A stretch of 64,000 nucleotides of DNA from Iodobacter violaceini (GCF_011601265.1 NZ_JAAOLX010000003.1:1-64000), one strand, 5' to 3'; shown: positions 1 to 8,446, counted from the stretch's first letter. The notes: generated by a model not told the origin, from the sequence alone. Numbers and translations: made by a program.

Positions 1-64
1 GACTTGCATGTGTAAAGCATGCCGCCAGCGTTCAATCTGAGCCAGGATCAAACTCTTTAGTTTA
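1..64 (-). rRNA. rrs: 16S ribosomal RNA, 5' end only
   Basis: Read on the minus strand, this edge gives the universal 16S start: the AGAGTTTGATCCTGGCTCAG primer site, then the ATTGAACGCTGGCGG stretch and the GCATGCTTTACACATGCAAG run typical of Betaproteobacteria such as Neisseriales. Only about the first 60 bases are in the window; the rest of the rRNA operon lies beyond the left edge. The exact 5' end is estimated by analogy with E. coli, where a few bases precede AGAGTTTGAT. Confidence 0.97.
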
Positions 65-185
65 ATCGCTAAGCTAGTACTTACTGGCTTACTTTATTCA
101 GAGCAACCATCGCTGGTTACTCCTTACTAATGCAAGCACTTGTTTCGCTTCCGAATCAAGCACTCACACTCATCGACTGTATTTT

Positions 186-195
186 TTTAAAGATC
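186..195 (-). promoter_or_regulatory. boxA-like antitermination element in the rRNA leader
   Basis: On the minus strand this reads GATCTTTAAA followed by an A-run, close to the boxA element of betaproteobacterial rRNA leaders. It lies between the predicted rrn promoter and the 16S start, where Nus-factor antitermination signals are expected. The assignment rests on sequence and position only. Confidence 0.6.
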
Positions 196-249
196 GTTTC
201 GCTGCTTCTGCATCACTTCGTTTCCGTGTGTGCTGCAGCGAGGAAGCGA

Positions 250-278
250 AATATACGGGGCTTAGCTAACTTGGTCAA
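250..278 (-). promoter_or_regulatory. rRNA operon promoter (sigma-70 type)
   Basis: On the minus strand TTGACC (-35) is followed after exactly 17 bases by TATATT (-10), upstream of boxA and about 185 bases from the 16S start. This is the best sigma-70 match in the leader. It also shows that the DNA between 64 and about 453 is rRNA control region, so an open frame running through it on the plus strand should not be read as coding. Confidence 0.65.
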
Positions 279-453
279 CACCTTGCTTGCAATAAAGCCA
301 AGGCAATGCGGTAAGTATATGATTTTAAATAGTAAGAAAATACAGTCACAAGCGCCAGCATGCTGCACTGCCAGAAAATTCCTGAAGCAGCCTTTAGAAG
401 CACCCTGTAAATTAGCTGCCGGTTTATCAATTTCCCCTCAAACAGAGCACCCT

Positions 454-921
454 ATGCCTAAGCAGAAGCACACTCAGCGCATTTGCAATGAAATCCGCAC
501 CGCTATATTAAGACTCCAGCTGCTGGATGAGACCGAATGCACCACGCTGCTCACCAGCCTGCAACACCTTAATCTAGCCGATGACAAATCTGTATTGGAA
601 ATCACCGGCCTGACCGCCACAGCAGGATCGGCATGGGAGACGCTATATATAGGTGAATTGAAAACGCTGCTGGCTCTGGCCATTGGCGATAAATACGCCA
701 CGCAGCAAGGCTGCGACTGGGTGCATCAATTTGACGAAGCAGAAGAATCCCGCCGCCGCGTATATCGCTGCGTGGATGGCCTGCTTAATATGCACAAAAC
801 CGAGATGTTCCATCACACATTAGAACTGATGCACAGCACTGAAACGCTGCATCTGGCAATGGACTTAATCAAACGCAGGCAACGCTTTTTTGGTTTGGAC
901 GAGCTGGAGCTGGCTAAATAA
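454..921 (+). CDS. Small protein resembling the C-terminal domain of YcaO
   Basis: A 155-residue soluble protein starting MPKQKHTQ. The same frame is open from 130, but that part lies in the rRNA promoter and leader, so the ATG at 454 is preferred; no strong ribosome site is visible. The second half (DWVHQF, then VYRCVDGLL, then RQRFFGL) resembles, from memory, the C-terminal region of E. coli YcaO, the partner of the RimO ribosomal S12 methylthiotransferase (there EWVEWT, YYRCLQTLLLL, FYGL). The catalytic ATP-binding YcaO domain is absent, so this would be a stand-alone C-terminal domain. Its function is unknown, and the YcaO link is a memory-based comparison at moderate confidence. It converges on the protease gene that ends at 938. 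Confidence 0.6.
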   Translation: MPKQKHTQRICNEIRTAILRLQLLDETECTTLLTSLQHLNLADDKSVLEITGLTATAGSAWETLYIGELKTLLALAIGDKYATQQGCDWVHQFDEAEESRRRVYRCVDGLLNMHKTEMFHHTLELMHSTETLHLAMDLIKRRQRFFGLDELELAK

Positions 922-937
922 ACCCAATCGCCACGTT

Positions 938-2215
938 TTACTGGCCAAGGTATTTCACCAGCACGGTATCCAAATCCCCTCCCAGCACCTGGCGCAGCGC
1001 CGATACAAACGAAGGGGGCAATTGCCCTGCCTGAGTAAAATCATGGGCGAGCAAGAGGGGTAAAAAATCATCCAGGCTGCGTTTATTCTGGCTAGCCGAT
1101 TGCAAAAGCCTGTCTACTTCAGCCCAAAACGTCGCACCCTGAGCATAAAACAGCGAATAAACACTACGATCGCCCTGCTGATATTGGCGCTCTAAGGCAA
1201 GCAGACCCTGTTCAGGCACTTTGCCGGGCTGGATAAAATGCCCGCGCAACCTGGCGAGCACATTCTCTGGCAGCTGGCTTTGGGCCAGTGTTTTTAAACC
1301 ATAGTAATGCGCCAGACTCTCGCCAGCCCAGGTTGGCGATTTCACTTTATGCGTAAGCGACATCGCCGCCAGCTGGTGAAACTGCTCGTGAGCCAGAATC
1401 ATCAAAGTGAGCGCAGTGCTGGCCTCCGTGTTTTCAGCCCCTTTTATATAATTGGCCAAAAACGAGCGATGCCCCGCAGCACCACCGGCACGGCCTTTTT
1501 GATGATCAATGCCCAGCCACAGCACAAAAAGATGGCGATCTTTTGCTGAGATGCTCTTCGCCGGGGGCAGAATTGCCGCCAGATAACGCAGCGCCTTTGC
1601 ATGCAACACGGGCAGCTGCAGCCTGGCCACCCCGGCGGCATCATCGGCCACATAATCCACACTAAACGGCCCGAGCTGCTGATGGCTTAAAGCCAGATTG
1701 CCAAAGGCATAATATTCTGGCGCACCTTCAGACGGCACACGCCATTGCCCGGCAGAGGCCGCCATCGCCCCCTGCTGTAAACCCGGCCCCACAATACGGA
1801 GCGTATCTTCTGCCTGCCCATCCAAACGTAATAAAGAAGTCGGCTCGGATAACAACCACCATTTTTTATCCTGAAAATAAACGCTCTTTTGCTCGGAAGA
1901 ATCCACCCCGGCACCAGGGACAGGCTGAACATCAATCCCCCAGCTCACTTTGTTACATCCCGCAGGCAACACCCACTCGCCAGGCTTTGGCGAAAGCAGC
2001 GGCTGATTTGCACACTGAGGCACCAGCAACTGCGAAACCAAGCCCCTGCCCACCCCATGCAAACGCAACACCCTATCCTGAGTGCTGGCTGGAAAATCAG
2101 TCAAAGTGGCCTGTAATTGCGTGGGAGTATCAGGAAAAACCGAGATTTGATAATGCGCGGCCAAGGCTTGAGAAGAAGCAAGGCCCCAAAAAAAGCAGAG
2201 TTTATACAAAGACAT
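938..2215 (-). CDS. Secreted gluzincin-type zinc metalloprotease
   Basis: A protein of 425 residues when started at MSLYKLCFFW, which gives a clean signal peptide ending near ALA-AH; the frame extends upstream to 2362 but that stretch does not look coding. The key motif is HEQFH at about residues 276-280, followed after exactly 18 residues by the glutamate of WAGESLAHYYG (E299). HExxH-18-E is the zinc-binding pattern of gluzincins (M1 and M61 families). The N-terminal half is probably a beta-rich domain as in M61 enzymes. It is likely exported to the periplasm or beyond, and the substrate is unknown. The exact family is uncertain because the rest of the chain is diverged. Confidence 0.75.
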   Translation of the reverse strand: MSLYKLCFFWGLASSQALAAHYQISVFPDTPTQLQATLTDFPASTQDRVLRLHGVGRGLVSQLLVPQCANQPLLSPKPGEWVLPAGCNKVSWGIDVQPVPGAGVDSSEQKSVYFQDKKWWLLSEPTSLLRLDGQAEDTLRIVGPGLQQGAMAASAGQWRVPSEGAPEYYAFGNLALSHQQLGPFSVDYVADDAAGVARLQLPVLHAKALRYLAAILPPAKSISAKDRHLFVLWLGIDHQKGRAGGAAGHRSFLANYIKGAENTEASTALTLMILAHEQFHQLAAMSLTHKVKSPTWAGESLAHYYGLKTLAQSQLPENVLARLRGHFIQPGKVPEQGLLALERQYQQGDRSVYSLFYAQGATFWAEVDRLLQSASQNKRSLDDFLPLLLAHDFTQAGQLPPSFVSALRQVLGGDLDTVLVKYLGQ

Positions 2216-2647
2216 AACAGGCCAATGCACAGAAATAGAAACGTAAACCGTACAGAATATGAGCACATTACCCAAGTAATAATCACCAGCAATCCAGATC
2301 AATACTTCATCTGCCAAAACAACATACTGCAAAGCACACAGTCCAATAGCCCCTCCTCTCATCCGGTATTCACACTCTATGCGCTGTGTGTGTTACTGAC
2401 TTATGAAGCTTTTCCCCTGCCAGTGCCATTTACAAACAGACCTATCAGACCACCAAGTTTGACCCCACCCCTCCCCCAATAGGACAATGCGGCCAACAGC
2501 CTTTCTTTAAATCGTGGTTTTCATTTTTTCCTGGCGCTAAACCAGCACCACAGTGCTGCGCTTTACCGCTCTTGTGTAGCAACAGCAACTGTATGCTAAG
2601 AGAAAAATGCTCCATGATTAATCAGCACACAAAAGTAGAAGTAAATT
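2216..2647. other. Intergenic region between divergent protease and dusA genes
   Basis: This 432 bp stretch separates two genes transcribed away from each other, so it should hold both promoters. I see no convincing -35/-10 pair, no RNA gene and no coding frame with a plausible ribosome site. Confidence 0.4.
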
Positions 2648-3652
2648 ATGCAAGAACATCAAGCAGTTACAGACATAAAACCCAGCCGTCGTTACTCCAT
2701 TGCACCCATGCTCGACTGGACGGACCGCCACTATAGGTACTTCGCCCGGCTGCTGAGTAAGCACACCTGGCTGTATACCGAGATGGTGACGACCGGGGCG
2801 ATTATTCATGGGGATAAGCAGCGACATCTTAATTTTGATCAGATTGAAAACCCGATTGCGCTGCAGCTGGGTGGCTCTGACCCGATAGCTTTAGCCACTT
2901 GCGCCAAAATTGGCGAGAGCTGGGGCTACGACGAGATTAATCTGAATGTGGGTTGCCCTTCCGAGCGGGTGCAGAACGGCGCGTTTGGTGCTTGCCTGAT
3001 GGCGGAGCCGCGTTTGGTGGCCGATTGTGTAAAGGCGATGAAAGATGTGGTGGATATTGATGTCACCATCAAACATCGTATCGGCATTGATAATGAAGAA
3101 AGCTACGACTTTGTGCGCGATTTTGTGGGCACTGTAGCTGATGCGGGCTGTAATACCTTTATTGTGCATGCACGTAATGCGATTTTAAAAGGCTTGTCGC
3201 CTAAAGAAAACCGCGAGATTCCACCGCTTAAATATCATTATGCTTATCAGCTGAAACAGGATTTCCCGAATCTGGAAATCATTGTGAATGGCGGTATTAC
3301 TACGCATGAGCAGGCGGCAGAGCATTTAAAGCATCTGGATGGCGTGATGGTGGGGCGCGAGGCTTACCATAACCCGTGGATTCTGACGCAGGTGGACGAG
3401 TTGTTTTATGGTGGCGCAGCGCATACGGCCTCCCGCGTGCAGGTAATGCACGCCATGCGCCGCTTTATAGAGGCAGAAATGGCGCAGGGCTTACCGATTC
3501 GCTTAATGACCCGCCATATTCTGGGCTTATTCCAACATCAGCCGGGTGCCAGAACCTGGCGACGGATGTTGTCTGATTCCAAATTACTTAAAGATGCTGA
3601 CTTCCAGCTGATTGAAAGCGCGCTGCGTGAAGTAACTAAAGGCCACCCTTAA
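2648..3652 (+). CDS. dusA: tRNA-dihydrouridine(20/20a) synthase DusA
   Basis: A 334-residue FMN-dependent enzyme that reduces uridines 20 and 20a in the D-loop of tRNAs. The N-terminal SIAPMLDWTDRHYR is the DusA signature. The catalytic cysteine is Cys103 in NVGCPSERVQNGAFGACLM. The FMN/phosphate-binding segments IVNGGI and DGVMVGREAYHNPW follow in the TIM barrel. Length and motifs are those of a complete DusA. Its stop codon is directly followed by the ATG of the next gene, so it probably heads an operon with the protease, rdgB and a small protein. Confidence 0.97.
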   Translation: MQEHQAVTDIKPSRRYSIAPMLDWTDRHYRYFARLLSKHTWLYTEMVTTGAIIHGDKQRHLNFDQIENPIALQLGGSDPIALATCAKIGESWGYDEINLNVGCPSERVQNGAFGACLMAEPRLVADCVKAMKDVVDIDVTIKHRIGIDNEESYDFVRDFVGTVADAGCNTFIVHARNAILKGLSPKENREIPPLKYHYAYQLKQDFPNLEIIVNGGITTHEQAAEHLKHLDGVMVGREAYHNPWILTQVDELFYGGAAHTASRVQVMHAMRRFIEAEMAQGLPIRLMTRHILGLFQHQPGARTWRRMLSDSKLLKDADFQLIESALREVTKGHP

Positions 3653-4288
3653 ATGAAGCGACTCGCCCTTTTACTGACATTGATGATCCCGCCTGCATTC
3701 GCCACCGAAGTGACACTGCTGGCGGCGATGGGCAATAAGGGCATTTTGCTGATTGATGGGCAAAAAAAGACTTTGGCAATTGGTGAGCAAATGGGCGAGG
3801 TGAAATTACTGGCAGTGAGCAGCGAGCAAGCGACTGTAATGATAGGCACACGCCAGCGTCAGCTTTTATTGGGCCAGGGTTATATCGCCAGCACCAGGGC
3901 AGAAAGTGACAGTGCGGGCAGCCTTACGCTAAGCCCGGATGCACAAGGCCATTATTATGCCGATATTGCCGTGCGTGGCATCAGCCAGCGCGGCATTATT
4001 GATACCGGGGCCAGCCTTTTATCTATGTCGCGTAATCTGGCCAGCAATATGGGCGTGGATTACAAGCAAGGTATCGAGGCCCGCACACAAACAGCCAATG
4101 GCATCATTAAATCCTGGCAAATTACGATTGCGCAGATTCGCATTGGCTCCCTGCTGCTGAATAATGTGCAAGCCAGTGTGCGCGATCAGGACAACGGCCC
4201 TTTATTAATTGGCAATAGTGTTTTGAATCGCTTTCAAATGAAGCGCGAACAAGAGCTGCTTATCTTACAAAAGAAGAATTACCAATGA
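3653..4288 (+). CDS. Exported retropepsin-like aspartic protease
   Basis: A 211-residue protein with a signal peptide (MKRLALLLTLMIPPAFA). The C-terminal half is a single retropepsin-type domain: the active-site motif is D117-T-G-A in GIIDTGASLLSMS, and the flap-side LLIGNSVLNRF motif lies near the end. This matches the clan AA single-domain bacterial aspartic proteases (TIGR02281-like), which act as homodimers. The N-terminal half (about 20-90) is a small beta-rich region. The start codon directly abuts the dusA stop, and the end overlaps rdgB by four bases (ATGA), so translation is probably coupled. The substrate is unknown. Confidence 0.85.
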   Translation: MKRLALLLTLMIPPAFATEVTLLAAMGNKGILLIDGQKKTLAIGEQMGEVKLLAVSSEQATVMIGTRQRQLLLGQGYIASTRAESDSAGSLTLSPDAQGHYYADIAVRGISQRGIIDTGASLLSMSRNLASNMGVDYKQGIEARTQTANGIIKSWQITIAQIRIGSLLLNNVQASVRDQDNGPLLIGNSVLNRFQMKREQELLILQKKNYQ

Positions 4289-4881
4289 CGAAACGCATCG
4301 TTTTAGCCAGCAATAACGCTGGTAAGGTGAAAGAATTTAACCGCCTGTTTGCCGCGCTGGATATTCAGATAGTTCCGCAGGGCGAGCTGGGTGTGGCCGA
4401 GTGCGAAGAGCCGCACCACACATTCATTGAAAACGCGCTGGAAAAGGCCCGCCACGCCAGCCGGATTACCGGCCTGCCTGCGCTTGCCGATGATTCTGGC
4501 CTTTGTGTGCATGCACTGGGCGGAGCACCGGGTGTGCACTCGGCCCGCTTTGCGGGCGAGCCAAAATCGGATGCGCGTAATAATCAGAAATTGGTCGAAT
4601 CTTTAGCTGGGCAAGCGGATCGTAGTGCCTATTACTACGCCGCGCTGGTGCTGGTGCGCCATGCGGATGACCCGCAGCCGCTGATTAGCGATGGGATTTG
4701 CCAGGGAGAAATCCTTGAAACCAGCCGGGGTGAGGGAGGTTTTGGCTATGATCCGCTGTTTTTGCTGGCGCAGTTTGGCAAAACCGCAGCTGAAATCAGC
4801 GCAGACGAAAAAAGCCAGATCTCGCATCGCGGTAAAGCTTTACGTGAATTGATCGCTAAACTCAAGGAAACCGGCTTATGA
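4285..4881 (+). CDS. rdgB: XTP/dITP pyrophosphatase (RdgB/HAM1 family)
   Basis: A 198-residue house-cleaning nucleotide pyrophosphatase that hydrolyses dITP, XTP and ITP to monophosphates, keeping deaminated purines out of DNA and RNA. The family start LASNNAGKVKEF (residues 8-19) binds substrate phosphate; ADDSGLCVHALGGAPGVHSA (68-87) holds the catalytic aspartates; GFGYDPLF and the SHRGKAL tail are present. It overlaps both neighbours by four bases. Confidence 0.97.
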   Translation: MTKRIVLASNNAGKVKEFNRLFAALDIQIVPQGELGVAECEEPHHTFIENALEKARHASRITGLPALADDSGLCVHALGGAPGVHSARFAGEPKSDARNNQKLVESLAGQADRSAYYYAALVLVRHADDPQPLISDGICQGEILETSRGEGGFGYDPLFLLAQFGKTAAEISADEKSQISHRGKALRELIAKLKETGL

Positions 4882-5111
4882 GCACTACGGTGAATCAGGG
4901 TGAAACCCGCTGGGCCACATGGCTGCGGGACGATGAATCGGTGGTGTCCTGCACCGAAAAAGTAAAAGTGATGAATGAGAATTTGGATGAGCTAAAACAA
5001 ATGGCTCAGGATTTACTGGAAGACGGGCTGCTGATGGAAGTATCAGAAGCCCAGATCAAAGCCGTGCTGCACAGGCTGGTGGATGAGCTGCATAACCCTT
5101 ATCAGAAATAA
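4878..5111 (+). CDS. Small acidic helical protein, unknown function
   Basis: A 77-residue protein whose ATG overlaps the rdgB stop (ATGA), which strongly suggests it is translated as the last gene of the dusA operon. It has no signal peptide, membrane segment or recognisable motif. From about residue 30 it is rich in Leu, Glu and Asp and should be helical. I recognise no family; reality is supported by coupling and codon use rather than homology. Confidence 0.7.
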   Translation: MSTTVNQGETRWATWLRDDESVVSCTEKVKVMNENLDELKQMAQDLLEDGLLMEVSEAQIKAVLHRLVDELHNPYQK

Positions 5112-5145
5112 CGATTGATAAATTGTTAGTACGCAAAAAACCCAA

Positions 5146-5300
5146 ATCTTGAACCCGCGATGCCACAGAGAGCACAGAGTTACACAGAGAAAACCACTCT
5201 TCACGTTTTGATAAAGAAGCTAAACATTATTTACCTCAGTTTCCTATGCTCTCTCTGTGAAACTCTGTGCCCTCAGCACTCTCTGTGGTGCAAGGTTTAG
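5146..5300. repeat. Dispersed CACAGAG-type hairpin repeat, full inverted copy
   Basis: The left arm (GCCACAGAGAGCACAGAG, then ACACAGAGAAAA) and the right arm (TCTCTGTGAAACTCTGTG, then CACTCTCTGTGGTGCAAG) are near reverse complements separated by about 55 bases, so the RNA could form a long imperfect hairpin. Related half or full copies occur near 6545, 52846, 54990 and 60010. Similar CTCTGTG-rich intergenic repeats are known from many unrelated bacterial genomes. Confidence 0.75.
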
Positions 5301-5343
5301 CTTAATCAAGATATACCCCCGCCCCACATAAGAAGTGAACACC

Positions 5344-6525
5344 ATGCAATCGATTTCCATGCCCATCGGCAAAGCTAACTGGGCGCTTTCTGCCTTACCG
5401 CCTTTGGCGCTGTATATTCACTTTCCCTGGTGCATTAAAAAATGCCCCTACTGCGATTTCAACTCGCACGCGCAAAAAGGCGCTCTGCCTGAGCAGCAGT
5501 ATATTGCCGCCCTGCTGGCGGATTTAGAATCCTGTTTGCCGCTGATGTGGGGCAGGCCGATTAGCAGTATTTTTATGGGCGGCGGCACGCCAAGCCTGTT
5601 TTCTGCTGAGGCGATTAATCAATTGCTGGAAGGGATTCGGGCCCGCGTGCGCTTACACCCCGATGCCGAAATCACGCTGGAAGCCAACCCCGGCACCTTC
5701 GAGAGCGAAAAATTTGCCGGCTACCGCGCCGCAGGCGTCACGCGCTTATCCATTGGAATTCAGAGCTTTAACGCAGAGCACCTTAAAGCACTGGGCCGTG
5801 TGCACGATGATAAAGAGGCCCATCGCGCTATCGAAATTGCCCATCAGCATTTTGATAATTTTAATCTGGATATTATGTATGCCCTGCCCAAGCAAACACT
5901 GGCCGAGGCGCTGCTGGATATTCGCACCGCCATTGCCTGCAAATCCACGCATCTATCGGCCTACCACCTGACGCTGGAGCCTAATACCCTGTTCCACCGC
6001 TATCCGCCTGCACTGCCGGATGAAGATTGCAGCGCCGATATGTCCGATGCCATCGAAGCAGAGCTGGCCGCCGCAGGCTTTGAGCATTACGAAACCAGCG
6101 CCTTTGCCCAGCCTAAGCGCCAGGCTAAACACAATCTCAATTACTGGCAGTTTGGTGATTACCTGGGGATTGGCGCGGGAGCGCATGCCAAGATCAGTTT
6201 CCCGGACAAAATCATCCGCCAGATGCGCTATAAACAGCCGGCCGAATATTTGCAAAAAATGGCGGCGGGGTCGGCCATCCAAACCGAAGAGCACATTACT
6301 TTAGAGCAGTTGCCGTTTGAATTTATGCTCAACGCCCTGCGCCTCACGGGTGGTTTTGATTTAAGCCTGTTTGAAGAGCGCACCGGCTTGCCGCTGACTA
6401 AAGTCATTCACCAGATTGAACGCGCTGTTACCGATGGATTATTAGAACGCCAGCTTAATCATATCCAGCCTACCTTACGCGGCCAGCGGTTTTTAAATAC
6501 GCTGCTGGAGCGGTTTTTGCCTTAA
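5344..6525 (+). CDS. hemW: Heme chaperone HemW (radical SAM, HemN-like)
   Basis: A 393-residue radical SAM protein. The ATG at 5344 is preferred to the in-frame GTG at 5335 because the AAGAAG ribosome site at about 5330 lies correctly for it. The cluster cysteines are C30, C34 and C37 (CIKKCPYC). The HNxxYW motif at about H263 (KHNLNYWQFGDYLGIGAGAH) marks HemW, which binds and delivers heme, rather than true coproporphyrinogen dehydrogenase HemN. The C-terminal HemN domain is complete. The gene follows the rdgB operon after a hairpin repeat and is followed by a strong terminator at 6643. Confidence 0.93.
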   Translation: MQSISMPIGKANWALSALPPLALYIHFPWCIKKCPYCDFNSHAQKGALPEQQYIAALLADLESCLPLMWGRPISSIFMGGGTPSLFSAEAINQLLEGIRARVRLHPDAEITLEANPGTFESEKFAGYRAAGVTRLSIGIQSFNAEHLKALGRVHDDKEAHRAIEIAHQHFDNFNLDIMYALPKQTLAEALLDIRTAIACKSTHLSAYHLTLEPNTLFHRYPPALPDEDCSADMSDAIEAELAAAGFEHYETSAFAQPKRQAKHNLNYWQFGDYLGIGAGAHAKISFPDKIIRQMRYKQPAEYLQKMAAGSAIQTEEHITLEQLPFEFMLNALRLTGGFDLSLFEERTGLPLTKVIHQIERAVTDGLLERQLNHIQPTLRGQRFLNTLLERFLP

Positions 6526-6544
6526 TCAAGGCTATTACGCATCA

Positions 6545-6606
6545 AAACCCGGATCTTGAAACACTTCGCCCCAGAGAGCTTGGTGTTTCACGGAGAAAAG
6601 CCGTTT
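6545..6606. repeat. Half copy of the CACAGAG-type repeat
   Basis: The segment with CCAGAGAGC and GTTTCACGGAGAAAA matches one arm of the repeat at 5146-5300; no facing arm is visible. It sits in the 3' region of hemW before the terminator. Confidence 0.5.
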
Positions 6607-6642
6607 TATCAACGAAGCCATTTGTTTTTAGTTTGCCATCAC

Positions 6643-6680
6643 AAGCCCCCTGCCTTCAGCCGCAGGGGGCTTTTTTATTT
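6643..6680 (+). terminator. Rho-independent terminator after hemW
   Basis: The stem AAGCCCCCTGC / GCAGGGGGCTT has 11 pairs with an 8-base loop and is followed by TTTTATTT. It separates hemW from the first pilin operon. Confidence 0.9.
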
Positions 6681-6832
6681 GCCATTCACTGCCGATTAAC
6701 GGCAAAGCCAACCATTCAACCTCAAAAATCCCCCGCTGCTCGCATGCTTTCGCTAAATCATTAAATGCTGATTAATATTCCATAGGAATGACAAACAAAT
6801 AAAGCAAATCGACTAAGGCAAACGAGGCGGAT

Positions 6833-7252
6833 ATGCGAAACCCACACGGATTTACCCTGATTGAAGTCATGGTCACCATTGCCATCGTCGGCATCCTGGC
6901 CGCAATCGCCATTCCTCAATACACCGACTATGTAACCCGCAGCCGCCTGGTAGAGGCACAAAGCAAGCTCAGTGATACCCGGGTGCGGCTGGAGCAGTTT
7001 TTTGTAAACAACAGAACTTACGTGGGCTTCACCTGCACACAGGCCGCAGTGGGGAATGAAAACTTTGGCATCACGTGTACCACGCAAACGGCCAATACCT
7101 TCACGATTACCGCAACGGGCACCAATAAAATGACCGGGTTCAGCTTCACGCTGGATGACCTTAACCAAAAGACTTCGGCAATTACGGCAGCAGGCTGGTC
7201 TAACCCTTCTCCCAATAATTGCTGGGTCAGCAGAAAACCGAATATTTGTTAG
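6833..7252 (+). CDS. pilE: Minor type IV pilin PilE-like, copy 1
   Basis: A 139-residue prepilin with a six-residue leader cut after Gly6 (MRNPHG), mature start FTLIEVMVTIAIVGILAAIA, and Glu at +5. This is the class III signal recognised by prepilin peptidase PilD. The pilin helix ends in PQYTDYVTRSRLVEAQSKL. The C-terminal domain has a closely spaced cysteine pair near 63-81 and a terminal pair in NNCWVSRKPNIC, the usual D-loop disulfide. It is more like the PilE minor pilin than a major pilin because it heads fimU-pilV-pilW-pilX-pilY1. A GAGGCGGAT ribosome site precedes the ATG. Its partner is copy 2 at 14190. Confidence 0.9.
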   Translation: MRNPHGFTLIEVMVTIAIVGILAAIAIPQYTDYVTRSRLVEAQSKLSDTRVRLEQFFVNNRTYVGFTCTQAAVGNENFGITCTTQTANTFTITATGTNKMTGFSFTLDDLNQKTSAITAAGWSNPSPNNCWVSRKPNIC

Positions 7253-7265
7253 GCGAGCCTGCAAA

Positions 7266-7910
7266 ATGAACTCCTTCCCACAAAAGCACCATGGTTTCAG
7301 CCTGATAGAAGTTATGGTTGTGCTTGTTATCTTTGGCTTACTGGCCGCGATTGCCATGCCCGGGTTTCAAGGCTGGGTACGCAGCGCTAAATTGCGCAGC
7401 TTTGCCGAATCTTTTCAAACGGCAGTTCAGACCGCCAGATCAGAAGCCATTAATCGCAATGCCTATATAGAGCTTGTTTTAACTAATAGTGCAGTTGGGG
7501 CGGATGCGGCCAGAAATGCAAATGCTGTAACGGTCAGCGCAACAGGCACGGCCTGGCTGATCCGCGAATGTACAACCTGCGCCAATATCACAACCGCAGC
7601 CACAGCAGCAGAAACCTACCCCTTTATTGGTGGAAAAGTGCTGGCAGAAGGTGGCAGCAGTAATCCCCCTGCACTCAATGCCAGCGCGGGCTTAATCCGC
7701 TTTGACGGCTTAGGCAGGGCCGATGCGGCATTTAACTTAATTGTGGCTGATACCGCAGCAGCGGCAACCCCCGCATCGTGCAGCCTTGCAGGCACCGGGC
7801 CGGTGACTGACCCCGCCAGAGTTTGTGTTGTTTTAGACCGGGGTGGTAACGCCAGAATGTGCCTGCCCGACGCACCGGCAACCCACCCCAGTTCTTGTGC
7901 CAGGAGCTAG
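7266..7910 (+). CDS. fimU: Minor pilin FimU/FimT (GspH family), copy 1
   Basis: A 214-residue prepilin. The frame is open from 7155, but the ATG at 7266 gives a normal ten-residue leader (MNSFPQKHHG) before FSLIEVMVVLVIFGLLAAIA, with Glu at +5. The following GFQGWVRSAKLRSFAESFQ and TARSEAINRN segments are typical of GspH/FimT pseudopilins, which prime pilus assembly at the tip. Two CxxC-type pairs (ECTTC and the terminal CLPDAP...C) lie in the globular part. It starts 13 bases after pilE. Confidence 0.9.
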   Translation: MNSFPQKHHGFSLIEVMVVLVIFGLLAAIAMPGFQGWVRSAKLRSFAESFQTAVQTARSEAINRNAYIELVLTNSAVGADAARNANAVTVSATGTAWLIRECTTCANITTAATAAETYPFIGGKVLAEGGSSNPPALNASAGLIRFDGLGRADAAFNLIVADTAAAATPASCSLAGTGPVTDPARVCVVLDRGGNARMCLPDAPATHPSSCARS

Positions 7911-7915
7911 AGGCC

Positions 7916-8446
7916 ATGATTTATAAGCATTCCCGCATTAAGCAAGGCGGCTCTATGCTGCTGGAAGCCATGGTAGGCATCACGATCTTTTCATTTGGCG
8001 TGCTGTCTGTTCTGGCCCTGCAAGGCAACGCCATGCGCCATGTATCGAGCACCTCTTCACGCACATCCGCCATGCAATTGATGCAAAGGATAGATGGCCT
8101 GATGAGGGTGAATCCAGCCACCGCCAATTTAGACAGTTTCCGGATGACCAGCTGCACATCAGCCTCCGCAACGTCCACAGCAGGAATTTGGTCCAGAGCC
8201 GTTGCCGCGCAGCTGCCAGGCGCCACCTGCACCATAGTCATTGATAACGATAACGCAGCCGGGCGCACGATCCGGTGCTTTCGCCGGGCCACCGTAACCA
8301 TTTCCTGGCCGGTACGGCGTGGCGATCTGACCGGTGCCAGCGGCATTACAGACAGCAGCGGCGGGCAAATGAATGTTGCCACCAATGTGTCGGATATCCA
8401 GACAGTGTGGAGCGACACCCCTAACGGCACTCTGTGCAATAACTAA
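7916..8446 (+). CDS. pilV: Minor pilin PilV (GspI-like), copy 1
   Basis: A 176-residue prepilin starting at the ATG at 7916 just after fimU. The leader MIYKHSRIKQGG is followed by SMLLEAMVGITIFSFGVLSV. If cleavage is after Gly12, the mature protein begins with Ser rather than the usual Phe or Met but still has Glu at +5. The LALQGNAMRH segment after the hydrophobic helix is characteristic of PilV. PilV belongs to the PilV-PilW-PilX-FimU tip complex that carries PilY1. Confidence 0.88.
   Translation: MIYKHSRIKQGGSMLLEAMVGITIFSFGVLSVLALQGNAMRHVSSTSSRTSAMQLMQRIDGLMRVNPATANLDSFRMTSCTSASATSTAGIWSRAVAAQLPGATCTIVIDNDNAAGRTIRCFRRATVTISWPVRRGDLTGASGITDSSGGQMNVATNVSDIQTVWSDTPNGTLCNN

Noticed and set aside
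130-453. Upstream extension of the plus-strand frame at 454
   Set aside because: It overlaps the rRNA promoter, boxA and leader on the other strand, and the encoded residues look random.
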